In this document: positions 33,481 through 42,144 of the stretch, in pieces
How the letters are laid out: every line of letters begins with the position of its first letter
Numbering within the stretch: the stretch's first letter is position 1
Assembly (NCBI GenBank): GCA_009379955.1
Contig: WHST01000043.1
Location: 1 to 45,407 of the forward strand
DNA: 45,407 nt
Reading direction: 5' to 3'
Source of the DNA: Streptosporangiales bacterium
GTDB lineage: Bacteria > Actinomycetota > Actinomycetes > Streptosporangiales > WHST01
Position numbers and translations under genes: made by a program
Notes under the pieces: model-generated
The model's input: only the letters and a program-made list of their open reading frames with translations
What the model was told of the DNA's origin: nothing
Database searches by the model: none

Positions 33481-33926
33481 GACTGCCCTCCCGTACGTCT
33501 TGCCACCAGCGTCTTCAGGCTGGCGGCGAGCACCGTCTCGTCGCGCTGGTTCAGCACGGTGAATGCGGACGTGACCACGCCGGTGTCGTCGTCTCGCCGG
33601 GTCTTCTCGGTGACCTCGGTGCGCACGCGCAGGGTGTCGCCGATCCTGGTGGGGGTGACGAACCGCAGCCGGTCGATGCCGTAGAACGCCTTCATCGCCT
33701 CCGGCCAGAACGTGACCAGCCCGAGCGCCACCGACAGCACGAGCGCGCCGTGCGCCACCCGGCCGCCGAACACCGGGTCGGTCTCGGCGTACGTGACGTC
33801 GGTGTGCGCGGGATGCCAGTCACCGGTGAACATCGCGAACGTGACGAGGTCCGTCTCGGTGATGGTGCGTGCCCGGCTCAGGTGTGTGTCGCCCACCGAG
33901 AGCGCGTCGAAGTAGTCCGTGATCAT
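33477..33926 (-). CDS. MaoC-like dehydratase/hydratase (second of pair)
   Basis: The 149-residue hot-dog protein contains the hydratase motif [15 protein letters not shown] (Asp/His dyad), [18 protein letters not shown] and a C-terminal [12 protein letters not shown] strand. It is expected to hydrate an enoyl-CoA, or to pair with the adjacent MaoC subunit as a heterodimer, as found in actinobacterial steroid and long-chain pathways. ATG 33926 overlaps the stop of the first MaoC gene; its stop overlaps the carboxyltransferase start. Confidence 0.88.
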   Translation of the reverse strand: MITDYFDALSVGDTHLSRARTITETDLVTFAMFTGDWHPAHTDVTYAETDPVFGGRVAHGALVLSVALGLVTFWPEAMKAFYGIDRLRFVTPTRIGDTLRVRTEVTEKTRRDDDTGVVTSAFTVLNQRDETVLAASLKTLVARRTGGQS

Positions 33927-34411
33927 GCCGGCGCCTCCCGCGGCTTTCGGTACATCAGCCCGGTGCGGCGGCACTCGCACACCAGCACGTCATCCTGGTT
34001 GTGCGCGCGATGCTCGAACACCACGACGCCCGCCTCGGCGCGCGACTTCGACGGTCGCGCGTCGACGACCTCGCTCTCCACCCGCACGGTGTCTCCGGTG
34101 AACACCGGCGCGGGGAACCGCACGTCGGTCAGGCCGAGCTGGGCGACGATGGTGCCCAGGGTGAGCTCGGGCACGGACAACCCGACCACCAGCGCCACGG
34201 TGAACATGCTGTTCACCAACGGCTTGCCGAACTCGGTGCGCGCCGCGTACTCGGCGTCCAGGTGCATCGGCGCCGGATTCATCGTCATCGTGGTGAACAG
34301 CACGTTGTCGGTCTCGGTGACCGTACGCCGGGTGGCGTGCCGTACCACGGTGCCCACGGTGAGCTCCTCGAACCACCTGCCGGACACCGGACGCCCCGGG
34401 TCGATGCTCAT
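33923..34411 (-). CDS. MaoC-like dehydratase (first of pair)
   Basis: The 162-residue hot-dog protein reads [60 protein letters not shown] and [19 protein letters not shown]. In the catalytic loop the usual D-x-N-P-x-H-x-D is NPAPMHLDA, preserving the histidine; it resembles mesaconyl-CoA/C4-dicarboxyl hydratases of the FAS1-like MaoC group. ATGA overlaps join it to the MFS gene before it and the second MaoC after it. Confidence 0.85.
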   Translation of the reverse strand: MSIDPGRPVSGRWFEELTVGTVVRHATRRTVTETDNVLFTTMTMNPAPMHLDAEYAARTEFGKPLVNSMFTVALVVGLSVPELTLGTIVAQLGLTDVRFPAPVFTGDTVRVESEVVDARPSKSRAEAGVVVFEHRAHNQDDVLVCECRRTGLMYRKPREAPA

Positions 34412-35748
34412 TCCGCGGTCACCTCCTCGCGGGCGGCGGCGTCCATGTCGCGGCTGCCGGTGGCGAGGTCACGCCGGCTCACCAGAAGGACGCTGACCAG
34501 CGATACCGCAGACACCACACAGACGTACCCGGCAACGGACATCGACGTGCCGGTGGCGGCGATCAGCGACGCCGCCACGAGCGGGGCCACGGCCCCGCCG
34601 AGCAGCACGCCGAGCTGGAACGACATGGACGAGGCGCTGAACCGCACGCGGGCGTCGAAGAGCTCGGTGATGAAGGTCGCCTGTGGTCCGTAGGAGACGC
34701 TGAACAGGACCGCCCCGACGACGTAGGCGAGCAGGATCAGCGGAACACTGCCGCTGTCGATGGCGAGGAACGTCGGGAAGATCCACACGCTCATCGCGGC
34801 GAGCCCGATGAGAATCATGGGCCGGCGCCCGCGCCGCTGGGCCAGTGCACCGAAGTACGGCAGCGCGGCCACCGCGACCAGCGCCGAGAGCAGGACGGCG
34901 ACGAGCATGGTGTTGCGGCTCACGACCTCCGCCGAGGCGGCGTAGGACAGGGCGTAGGTGTTGACGACATAGAAGTAGGCGCCGGTGCTGATCATCGAGC
35001 TGGTGGCGAGGACGATCTGCTTCGGGTACGTGCGCAGTGCCTCGGCCAACGGCACCCGCGCGGCCTGCCTGACCCGCGTGACCTGCTCGAACACGGGCGT
35101 CTCCGCGAGCGTGAAGCGGACCACCATGCCGATGGCGACCAGCACGATGCTCGCCAGGAACGGGATCCGCCAGCCCCAGCTCAGGAACGCCTCCTCGGGC
35201 ATCTGCGCGACGAGGAAGAACCCGCCGGTGGCCAGGAACAGCCCGGCCGGCACCCCGATCTGCGGGAGGCTCCCGTAGAAGCCACGCCGCCGGGGGCTGG
35301 CGTACTCGACGGCGGTGAGTACTGCCCCGCCCCACTCGCCACCGACTCCGAATCCCTGCACCAGCCGCAGCAGTACGAGGATCAGCGGCGCCGCAACGCC
35401 GATCGAGGCGTAGGTAGGCAGCAGGCCCATGAGGAACGTCGCCACGCCCATCATCGACAGCGACAGCACCAGCATCTTCTTGCGGCCCAACCGGTCGCCG
35501 AAGTGTCCGAGGACGATTCCGCCCAGCGGGCGCGCGACGAACCCGACCGCGAACGTGCTGAACGCGAGCAGCGTCGAGGCGACCGGGTCGGCGCTCGGGA
35601 AGTACAGCGGGCCGAGGACGAGAGCGGCCGCCGACCCGTACAGGATGAAGTCGTACCACTCGACGGTGGTGCCGACCACGACGGAGACGGCAACCCGCCG
35701 CATCGGCGGGGCGGTGGTGGTGAGCTGGGTACTCGAACGTCTCGTCAT
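34408..35748 (-). CDS. MFS transporter, metabolite:H+ symporter (MHS) family
   Basis: The 446-residue membrane protein has 12 helices with MHS markers: [59 protein letters not shown] and [20 protein letters not shown]. These transporters import carboxylates such as ketoglutarate, shikimate or proline with protons, so it probably imports the acid degraded by the operon. It starts 96 bp after the enoyl-CoA hydratase gene; nothing else is seen in that gap. The end overlaps the MaoC start (ATGA). Confidence 0.92.
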   Translation of the reverse strand: MTRRSSTQLTTTAPPMRRVAVSVVVGTTVEWYDFILYGSAAALVLGPLYFPSADPVASTLLAFSTFAVGFVARPLGGIVLGHFGDRLGRKKMLVLSLSMMGVATFLMGLLPTYASIGVAAPLILVLLRLVQGFGVGGEWGGAVLTAVEYASPRRRGFYGSLPQIGVPAGLFLATGGFFLVAQMPEEAFLSWGWRIPFLASIVLVAIGMVVRFTLAETPVFEQVTRVRQAARVPLAEALRTYPKQIVLATSSMISTGAYFYVVNTYALSYAASAEVVSRNTMLVAVLLSALVAVAALPYFGALAQRRGRRPMILIGLAAMSVWIFPTFLAIDSGSVPLILLAYVVGAVLFSVSYGPQATFITELFDARVRFSASSMSFQLGVLLGGAVAPLVAASLIAATGTSMSVAGYVCVVSAVSLVSVLLVSRRDLATGSRDMDAAAREEVTAE

Positions 35749-35844
35749 GACGGGTCCTCCTCGACCTTCGTCAGCGGCCGGCCGGGTGTCGGCGCATCGG
35801 CCCGTGCAGTGCCGGCCCGCCTGCCGGAAACCGGACGGCCGTGG

Positions 35845-36669
35845 TCATGGTGCGACCGCGGCCGGTGCGGTGGGCCGGAAGTCCGGGCCACGTCCCTCGG
35901 CGAACGCGGCCAACCCCTCTCGTGCGGTCGCGCTGCCCAGGTGGTCGAGCAGCGCGTCCCGTTCCTCGGTGACCGCCCGCGCCGGTTCGACGGCGCGAGC
36001 GTTGGCGTGCAGGCGTTTCATGAGTGCCAGAGCGTCCGGGCCGTGCCTATCCAGCCGGGCGACGAGCGCGTCGACTGTGGCGTCCACGTCCGCAGCGGGG
36101 ACCGCGTGGCTGACCAGCCCGAGCCGTGCCGCGGTACGGCCGTCGATCATCTCGCCGGTGTACAGCAGGCGGCGCGCCTGCATCGGGGGCAGCGCACGGG
36201 TCAGTCGTACCGAACCACCCGCGCCGGGCACCAGCCCGTACTCGAGATGCCGGTCACCGATCGTCGACGTCTCGCTGACCACGGCGAGGTCGCAGGCCAC
36301 CAGGATCTCGCAGCCGCCCGCCACGGCGTACCCGTCCACCACGCACACCGAGACGAACGGCGCCGCCTCGAGCCGGTCCAGGGTGGCGCCGATGGACGTG
36401 ATGTAGCAGCGCAGCGCCTCCGGTTCGTCCACCACGGCGAGAAGGTGCTTCAGGTCGGCGCCGGCGGACAGTGTCCCGTCCACGCCGCGCAACACCACGA
36501 CGCCGCACCCGGCCTCGAGCGCGACGTCGATGGCGGCGTCGAGACCGGCGACCACGGACGGGCTCAGCGCGTTCCTGGCTTCCGGTCTGTTGATCGTGAC
36601 CCGACCGACCGACCCGTCGATCTCCACCAAGACGGCGCCGCGCGCCGATTCCTCATCGGCGGATGACAA
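35845..36669 (-). CDS. Enoyl-CoA hydratase/isomerase (crotonase family)
   Basis: The 274-residue protein has crotonase features: VTINRPEARNALSPSVVAGL, the oxyanion motif LSAGADLKHLL, VDGYAVAGGCEILVACDLAV with the second oxyanion glycine, and the catalytic-side loop LEYGLVPGAGGSVRLTRALP carrying a Glu. It hydrates or isomerises an enoyl-CoA in the pathway started by the ligase. Its start lies 17 bases inside the ligase gene, so the two are translated together. A start further in may be used, but none is better placed. Confidence 0.9.
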   Translation of the reverse strand: MSSADEESARGAVLVEIDGSVGRVTINRPEARNALSPSVVAGLDAAIDVALEAGCGVVVLRGVDGTLSAGADLKHLLAVVDEPEALRCYITSIGATLDRLEAAPFVSVCVVDGYAVAGGCEILVACDLAVVSETSTIGDRHLEYGLVPGAGGSVRLTRALPPMQARRLLYTGEMIDGRTAARLGLVSHAVPAADVDATVDALVARLDRHGPDALALMKRLHANARAVEPARAVTEERDALLDHLGSATAREGLAAFAEGRGPDFRPTAPAAVAP

Positions 36670-38278
36670 TGCCCGCTGCCTCCCTGTCCCACAGGTTGCC
36701 GAGCCGCTGCGCCGCGTCGGTCTTCAACTTGTACTTCTCGATCTTCTCGCTGGGTGTCTTGGGCAGCTCGGCTATGACGGCGAGGTACCGCGGCACCATG
36801 AAGTACGGCAGCTGCTCGCCGCAGAACGCGATGATCTCCTCGAACGTGATGGTGGCGCCCGCGGCGGGCACCAGGTACACCATCACCTCGTCCTCGCCGA
36901 GCTCGGACGCCACCGGGACGGCGGCCGCCTCGTGCACGGCCGGATGCCTGCAGATGGTGGTCTCCACCTCGTACGCGGAGATGTTCTCGCCACGCCTGCG
37001 GATGGCTTCCTTCTTGCGGTCGGAGAAGTACAGGTACCCGTCGTCGTCCACCCAGCCGCGGTCACCGGTGTGGAACCAGCCGCCCCTGTGTGCCTCGGCA
37101 GTCTCCTCCGGCATGTCGTAATAGCCGAGCATGGTCATGCCGGGCTCGGCCGGCCTGATCCGGATCTCCCCGACCTCGCCCGTCGGCACCTCGACCCCGC
37201 CATCGTCCACGATCTGCACCGCGACGTCGTCGCGCACCCGTCCGGCGGACGGCACCTTCTCCGCGGGCTCGTCAGGACCGAACACGGTGATCGCGCAGTT
37301 CTCGGTCATCGCGTACACGGAGGTGACGGTGATCCCGTAACGGTCGAGGAAACCGCGGCTCAGCTCGCGCGAGTTGGGGACCATCATGCAGATCCGTGCG
37401 TGGTGCTCGCGGTCCGCGGGTGACGGTGGCTGCTGCCAGACGATGTTGGCCATCGCGCCGAGGCAGTTGAACACGGTCGCCTTCGACTCCCGGATCTGCG
37501 ACCAGAACCGGCTCGCCGAGAAGTGTGGGTACAGCGCCACCGACGCCTCCGCCCACAGCGCCGCGTACACCGTGTACCAGATCGCGTTGCCGTGGAACAC
37601 CGGCAGGCACGTGTAGAGCACGTCGTCCGGCCGGTAACCGTTGATCGAGCTCATCTGGTGACCGACCGCGTGGCCCTGGGACTGCGGGCAGATGGCGCCC
37701 TTGGACGGCCCCGTGGTGCCCGAGGTGTAGAGGATCAGGTGCGGGTCCTCGGCCCGTACCGGCTGGGCCGGCTCGGGCGCGGTGCCGGGGGAGGAGCGGA
37801 GCGCGGCCAGCGGGTACGTACGGACACCGTCCGGCAGGCCGGCCGCGGTCAGTGCATCCGCGTCGACGTCGTGACCGAGCACGGTGCGTACCGCCGGCAC
37901 CCGGCCGAGTACGTCGACCAGCCGCGGCAGCAGTGACCCGTCCACGCACACCATCACCGAGTCGGACTGGTCGAGGAAGTAACGCAGCAGCTCACCCTTC
38001 GCCGCGGTGTTCAGCGGCACCGCGACAGCCCCGAGCTTGCCGAGGCCCCACAGGGCCCAGAGAAGCTCCGGGCAGTTGGGCAGGAGGAGAGCCACGTGGT
38101 CACCCCTGCCGACGCCGAGGGCGGCGAACCCGTTCGCGTACCTGTTGGTCAGCTCGTCCAGGTCGCGGTACGTGTACGTGCTGCCCTGCCAATGGAGGAA
38201 CGGCCGGTCGCCGACGGTCGCCGCCTTGTCCGCCAGGATGCGAGCCGTGGTCCGGTCGCTGACGTCGTAGTAGCGCAT
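36653..38278 (-). CDS. Acyl-CoA synthetase (AMP-forming ligase), first gene of the operon
   Basis: The 541-residue ANL enzyme has the P-loop ILYTSGTTGPSKGAICPQ, the aromatic/acidic motif YAMTENCAI, the hinge GWFHTGDRGWVDDDGYLYFS DRK and the C-terminal lysine in TPSEKIEKYKLK. It activates a carboxylic acid to its CoA thioester using ATP. The SxxxxH motif and CaiC-like features (PVFHGNAIWYTVYAALW) suggest a carnitine/aryl/branched-acid rather than long-chain specificity. It is the first gene of a tightly packed operon, divergent from a TetR gene, with an operator between them. Confidence 0.92.
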   Translation of the reverse strand: MRYYDVSDRTTARILADKAATVGDRPFLHWQGSTYTYRDLDELTNRYANGFAALGVGRGDHVALLLPNCPELLWALWGLGKLGAVAVPLNTAAKGELLRYFLDQSDSVMVCVDGSLLPRLVDVLGRVPAVRTVLGHDVDADALTAAGLPDGVRTYPLAALRSSPGTAPEPAQPVRAEDPHLILYTSGTTGPSKGAICPQSQGHAVGHQMSSINGYRPDDVLYTCLPVFHGNAIWYTVYAALWAEASVALYPHFSASRFWSQIRESKATVFNCLGAMANIVWQQPPSPADREHHARICMMVPNSRELSRGFLDRYGITVTSVYAMTENCAITVFGPDEPAEKVPSAGRVRDDVAVQIVDDGGVEVPTGEVGEIRIRPAEPGMTMLGYYDMPEETAEAHRGGWFHTGDRGWVDDDGYLYFSDRKKEAIRRRGENISAYEVETTICRHPAVHEAAAVPVASELGEDEVMVYLVPAAGATITFEEIIAFCGEQLPYFMVPRYLAVIAELPKTPSEKIEKYKLKTDAAQRLGNLWDREAAGIVIRR

Positions 38279-38333
38279 GGTGGCTCCGCCTTCTGCTCTC
38301 GACCGCGACCGTAGCCGTCCTGGCGGAGAGCGT

Positions 38334-38349
38334 CAACAAACACTTGTTG
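38334..38349. promoter_or_regulatory. TetR operator site 1 (CAACAA-N4-TTGTTG)
   Basis: CAACAAACACTTGTTG is a perfect 6-4-6 inverted repeat in the ligase-TetR divergent region, 56 bp from the ligase start and 54 bp from the regulator start. A near-identical site lies at 39072-39087. One dimer here could repress both directions. Confidence 0.8.
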
Positions 38350-38390
38350 GCTAGCCGTGCCATGCCGTTCATCGTCGCCCGCGCGTGGTG

Positions 38391-38396
38391 TGTAAT
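38391..38396 (+). promoter_or_regulatory. -10 box of the leaderless TetR transcript
   Basis: TGTAAT lies exactly six bases before ATG 38403, so transcription would start on the start codon. Confidence 0.45.
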
Positions 38397-38402
38397 GGCC
38401 CG

Positions 38403-39017
38403 ATGACCGACCGCGCCGCAGGTAGCCACGACTACGTCGCCCCGATCGTGCAGACAGCAGCCGAGCTCTTCGCCCGGCAGGGTTACCGCGGCACGTCGAT
38501 GCGGGACATCGGTAGGGCGGTCGGCGTCCATGCGGGCAGCCTGTACGTGCACATCGCGGGCAAGGAGGACCTGCTCGAGGCGATCGTGTTCCACATCATG
38601 GAGCGCTCCGAGCAGGACATGACCGAGGTGCTCGCGGCGGGCGGCACGGCGACCGAGCAGCTCTACGGGATCGCGGTCAGGGACCTCAAGCTGATCGGTG
38701 AGAACAAGGAGTTCGCCACCGTCTTCTTCCACGAATGGCGGAACCTCGGCGAGGACCGTCAACAGAAGGTCATCGCCACCCGGGACCGCTGGGAGGCGAA
38801 CCTGCGGGGCGTGTTCGCCCGCGGGATCGCCGCCGGCGAGTTCCGTGACATCGAGCCGCGGATCGCCGGCATCGCACTCACCAGCATCCTGAACTGGGCG
38901 TACGTCTGGTACTCGCCCGACGGCGGCCTGTCCACCGACCAGCTCGCGAAGCGGTTCGTGGACATCGTGATCAACGGCGTTCGGGCATCTGGGAGTGGCG
39001 AAACCGACCTCGGCTGA
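38403..39017 (+). CDS. TetR family regulator of the acid-catabolic operon
   Basis: The 204-residue protein has VAPIVQTAAELFARQGYRGT, SMRDIGRAVGVHAGSLYVHI and AGKEDLLEAIVF (helix-turn-helix). Its ligand domain resembles KstR2/FadR-type TetR proteins (FFHEWRNLGEDRQQKVIATR, RIAGIALTSILNWAYVWYSP) that often sense acyl-CoA esters. It is divergent from the ligase operon and followed by an alpha/beta hydrolase gene. Identical palindromes occur before both units, so it is probably the local repressor, released by a CoA intermediate of the pathway. Confidence 0.9.
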   Translation: MTDRAAGSHDYVAPIVQTAAELFARQGYRGTSMRDIGRAVGVHAGSLYVHIAGKEDLLEAIVFHIMERSEQDMTEVLAAGGTATEQLYGIAVRDLKLIGENKEFATVFFHEWRNLGEDRQQKVIATRDRWEANLRGVFARGIAAGEFRDIEPRIAGIALTSILNWAYVWYSPDGGLSTDQLAKRFVDIVINGVRASGSGETDLG

Positions 39018-39071
39018 GCCGGCCTACGTCCCTCGATCGACCGGTCTCCCCGCACGCGCTTCAGCACCATG

Positions 39072-39087
39072 CAACAACTGTTTGTTG
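39072..39087. promoter_or_regulatory. TetR operator site 2 (CAACAA-N4-TTGTTG)
   Basis: CAACAACTGTTTGTTG has the same 6-4-6 arms as site 1. Read on the minus strand, GTCAACAAACAGTTGTTG differs from site 1 (GTCAACAAACACTTGTTG) at one base of 18. It lies 116 bp upstream of the alpha/beta hydrolase gene and places it in the same regulon. Confidence 0.8.
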
Positions 39088-39202
39088 ACTCGCTCGGTCA
39101 GATGTGGTTCGCTCCCTGCACCCCGCGCGGACCTGCGCAGAGGAACCCAGCCTCGGGGCGCGGCATCGTCGTGCGCCGAGGCGCGGCCGCGAAGGAGCGG
39201 AT

Positions 39203-40021
39203 ATGCCATTCGTCCCGGCTTCGGACGGTGTCCTGTTGCACTACTCGTCCACCGGCGCCGGCCAACCGATCGTCCTGGTACACGGTTGGACCATGAACGG
39301 CCGGTTCTTCAAGAAGAACATCGACGCGCTGGCCGTCGACCATCAGGTCATCACCGTCGACTCGCGCGGCCACGGCCGGTCGGGCAAGGAGCTGGTGCAC
39401 CTGACCATGGAACAGGTCGGCCGTGACGTCGAGACGGTGCTGGCCGCGCTGGACCTGCACGACGTGGTGCTCGCCGGTTGGTCGATGGGCATGGCCACGG
39501 TCTACAACTACCTCGATCAGTTCGGCACCGAACGGCTCGCCGGGATCGTGGACGTCGACATGACCCCGTGCCTGTTCGCCGACGACGACTGGCCGCACGG
39601 CGTGTTCGGCAACCTGAACGCCAGGAGCTCGCTGGACGTGCAACGGCAGATGATCGCCGACCGCACCGGGCTGATGGAGGGTCTGATACCGGGCATGTTC
39701 GCGGCCGGGTCCGCCCCCGATCCGGAGACGGTCGCCTGGTGGTCCGACGAGTCGACGACGGTGCCTGACCTGACCGCGTTGGCGCTGTGGGTGTCGTTCT
39801 CCAGCCAGGACTGGCGACCGCTGCTGCCGTCCATCGATGTGCCGGTGCTGCTCGCGCACGGGCGGAGGAGCCAGATCTACCCCACCCCGGTGTGGGAGGC
39901 GCTCGCCGAGCTGATCCCGCAGACCTCGCTCGCCCTGTTCGACGACAGCGGCCACTCGCCGTTCTGGGAACAGCCGGAAGAGTTCAACACCGCGGTGCTC
40001 GACTTCGTCAAGGCGCTCTGA
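39203..40021 (+). CDS. Alpha/beta hydrolase
   Basis: ATG 39203 follows AAGGAGCGGAT. The 272-residue protein has the oxyanion motif VLVHGWTMNGRFF, DSRGHGRSGKE, the nucleophile elbow LAGWSMGMATVY, and the catalytic histidine in FDDSGHSPFWEQPEEF. The fold covers esterases, lactonases and C-C hydrolases. Shared operators with the ligase operon suggest that it releases the acid from an ester or lactone before import or CoA activation (inference). Confidence 0.9.
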   Translation: MPFVPASDGVLLHYSSTGAGQPIVLVHGWTMNGRFFKKNIDALAVDHQVITVDSRGHGRSGKELVHLTMEQVGRDVETVLAALDLHDVVLAGWSMGMATVYNYLDQFGTERLAGIVDVDMTPCLFADDDWPHGVFGNLNARSSLDVQRQMIADRTGLMEGLIPGMFAAGSAPDPETVAWWSDESTTVPDLTALALWVSFSSQDWRPLLPSIDVPVLLAHGRRSQIYPTPVWEALAELIPQTSLALFDDSGHSPFWEQPEEFNTAVLDFVKAL

Positions 40022-40094
40022 TCGCACGTCGAAGCAGGACCAGGCGCTGCCGTGGACGTCCAGGTGCAGTCGCTGTCGTGGTAGACCGCCGCGA

Positions 40095-40280
40095 TCAGTG
40101 CCGTGCACCCGACGGCCGGGTGTCGCTACCGCACAGCTGACCCTGCCGGCGTTCCGGCCGCATCCGGGTCACGTCACGCGGCTGGTACCGGTGTGACCAG
40201 TGCACCGAGATCAGCGACGACGCCACACCCAACACCATCACCGCCACCAGGAGCAGCATCGTCAACATCGCGCCTGACAT
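40095..40280 (-). CDS. Small single-pass membrane protein (61 aa)
   Basis: ATG 40280 is preceded by GAGGAG eight bases away. The 61-residue product starts MSGAMLTMLLLVAVMVLGVA, one membrane helix, then a polar Arg-rich tail (HWSHRYQPRDVTRMRPERRQ) ending DTRPSGARH. No family was recognised. It converges with the alpha/beta hydrolase gene and is divergent from the LysR gene, so it may be LysR-controlled. Confidence 0.55.
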   Translation of the reverse strand: MSGAMLTMLLLVAVMVLGVASSLISVHWSHRYQPRDVTRMRPERRQGQLCGSDTRPSGARH

Positions 40281-40382
40281 GGTCGGACTCCTCTCGTCTC
40301 GTTCCTTCACCTGTCAGGCTCGCAACAGGGACCATGTACGTCCAGGTTGACTTGTTTACCGATGTTGTTAAGCATGGCCTAC

Positions 40383-41420
40383 ATGATCGACATGCGCAGA
40401 CTCCGTGTCCTGCGGGCCGTCGCGTACCACGGCACGGTCACCGCCGCCGCCAAGGCGCTGCACTTCACGCCGTCCGCGGCGTCGCAGCAGATCCGGCAGC
40501 TCGGGCGGGAGCTCGGTGTGACGCTGCTCGAGCCGAACGGCAGGCGCGTGCGGCTCACGCCCGCCGCGCGGAGCCTGCTTGCGCACGCTGACGCGATCGA
40601 GGCGCAGTGGGAGCGGGCGGAGGTCGACCTGCGTTCCGCCGACGACCAGCCGGCCGGGCTGCTGCGCGTCGCCGGCTTCCCCGTCGCCGTCTCGACGTTG
40701 CTCGCGCCGATGACCACGGCGCTGCGCGCACGGTATCCGCGGCTCACCGTCGAGATCAGGGAGACCGAGCCGAAGGACAGCTTCGACCTGCTGTTCGAAG
40801 GCGCCGTCGACCTCGCGATCGTGGAGGCCACCACGAACAACCCGCCGCCGTCCGACGTACGGTTCGACCAGCGGCCGCTGGTCGACGACACCTTCGACCT
40901 GGTCGTCCCTGCGACGCATCGCCTCGCCGGCCGCGACACCGTGGACCTCGCCGAGACCGCAGACGAGTGCTGGATCGCGCCCATCCCGCAGAGCACCTGC
41001 CACGGGCATGTGTTCTCCGCATGCAGTGCCGCCGGGTTCACGCCGAACGTCGTCCACCGCGCACTCGAGTGGAACGCGATCGCGCACCTCGTCGCGTACG
41101 GTCTCGGCTTCGCGCTCGTCCCGCGGCTCGCATACCTGGCGCCACACCTGCCGATCGTCCGCGTACCACTCGGCGACGGCGCGCCGCGCAGGAAGCTGCT
41201 CACCTGCACCCGCGGTGGGGGCCACCAACACCCGGCAGCAGCGGCCGCGCTCGACGAGCTGCACCGCCTCGCCCCCGCCGTAGCAGCGGACGCCTCGCCC
41301 GGGGGGATCGATCGGTCCGAGGTGAGAGTATCGAAGGACCATGAGCACTCCGAACAATCCCACTCAGCGACACGCGCTGGTCACCGGCGCCAACAAAGGA
41401 ATAGGGCTCGCGGTCGCTGA
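40383..41420 (+). CDS. LysR family transcriptional regulator with a read-through C-terminus
   Basis: The LysR helix-turn-helix is clear (MRRLRVLRAVAYHGTVTAAA, KALHFTPSAASQQIRQLGRE, LGVTLLEPNGRRVRLTPAA). It is followed by a substrate domain (TEPKDSFDLLFEGAVDLAIV, PLVDDTFDLVVPATHRLA, AYGLGFALVPRLAYLAPHLP). ATG 40383 is chosen; ATG 40374 is in frame. Family-like sequence ends near AAALDELHRLAPAVAAD (about 41290); the frame then reads about 80 bp into the SDR gene in a different phase before stopping at 41418-41420. The natural stop has probably been lost at a junction. Confidence 0.85.
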   Translation: MIDMRRLRVLRAVAYHGTVTAAAKALHFTPSAASQQIRQLGRELGVTLLEPNGRRVRLTPAARSLLAHADAIEAQWERAEVDLRSADDQPAGLLRVAGFPVAVSTLLAPMTTALRARYPRLTVEIRETEPKDSFDLLFEGAVDLAIVEATTNNPPPSDVRFDQRPLVDDTFDLVVPATHRLAGRDTVDLAETADECWIAPIPQSTCHGHVFSACSAAGFTPNVVHRALEWNAIAHLVAYGLGFALVPRLAYLAPHLPIVRVPLGDGAPRRKLLTCTRGGGHQHPAAAAALDELHRLAPAVAADASPGGIDRSEVRVSKDHEHSEQSHSATRAGHRRQQRNRARGR

Positions 41421-42090
41421 AGGACTACTCAGCCTAGGGATGACCGTGTTCCTCGGTGCTCGCGACACCTCCCGGGGTACGGCGGCCGTGGCCGCTCTCG
41501 TCGCCCGAGGATTTGACGCCCGCTTCGTCCGACTCGACGTCACAGACCACACGTCACTCGACGCGGCGGCGGACGTGATCGCTCGTGACGTCAGAGAACT
41601 CGACATTCTCGTCAACAATGCCGGCATCCTCGTCACCCCTATTCGCCTCCCGAGTGAGACGTCCGTCGACGAGATCCGCGCAACTTACGAGACGAACGTG
41701 TTCGGCGTAGTGGCGGTCACAAACGCGATGCTGCCCCTCCTGCGCAGATCATCCGCCGCGCGCATCGTGAATCTCACGAGCGACCTCGGTTCTCTGACCC
41801 TTGCGTCGACCGATGAGAACTTCCCTCAGCTGCTGGCCTACAACTCCTCGAAAACTGCCCTCAATGCCATCACCGTCACGTACGCGAACGAACTGCGGTC
41901 CGAGGGGATTCTCGTCAACGCCGTCTCTCCCGGATCCGTCGCCACCGACCAAAATGGACATGCTGGCGTTCTCACCACCGAGCAAGGCGCCCGGTTACCC
42001 ATCCGGATGGCCACGCTTGCCTCCGGTGGGCCTACCGGAACCGCTGTCACAGCAGACAACGACCTGAATCACCAGCTGCTGGCGTGGTAA
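41341..42090 (+). CDS. Short-chain dehydrogenase/reductase (SDR)
   Basis: The 249-residue classical SDR has the NAD(P) motif TGANKGIG (residues ~15-22), the structural NNAG, the Ser of the active site in IVNLTSDLGSLTL and the YNSSK catalytic pair, plus VSPGSVATD. It oxidises or reduces an alcohol or ketone with NAD(P)H; the GARDTSRG segment suggests NADP. Its codon use is visibly less GC-biased than its neighbours, and it begins inside the extended LysR frame, both signs of later arrival. ATG 41341 follows AAGGACC. Confidence 0.9.
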   Translation: MSTPNNPTQRHALVTGANKGIGLAVAEGLLSLGMTVFLGARDTSRGTAAVAALVARGFDARFVRLDVTDHTSLDAAADVIARDVRELDILVNNAGILVTPIRLPSETSVDEIRATYETNVFGVVAVTNAMLPLLRRSSAARIVNLTSDLGSLTLASTDENFPQLLAYNSSKTALNAITVTYANELRSEGILVNAVSPGSVATDQNGHAGVLTTEQGARLPIRMATLASGGPTGTAVTADNDLNHQLLAW

Positions 42091-42144
42091 CCGGCTGGCC
42101 GAGACGGACAGGTTGTAGTAGGAAACGCAGTACGGAGGTGGGCG

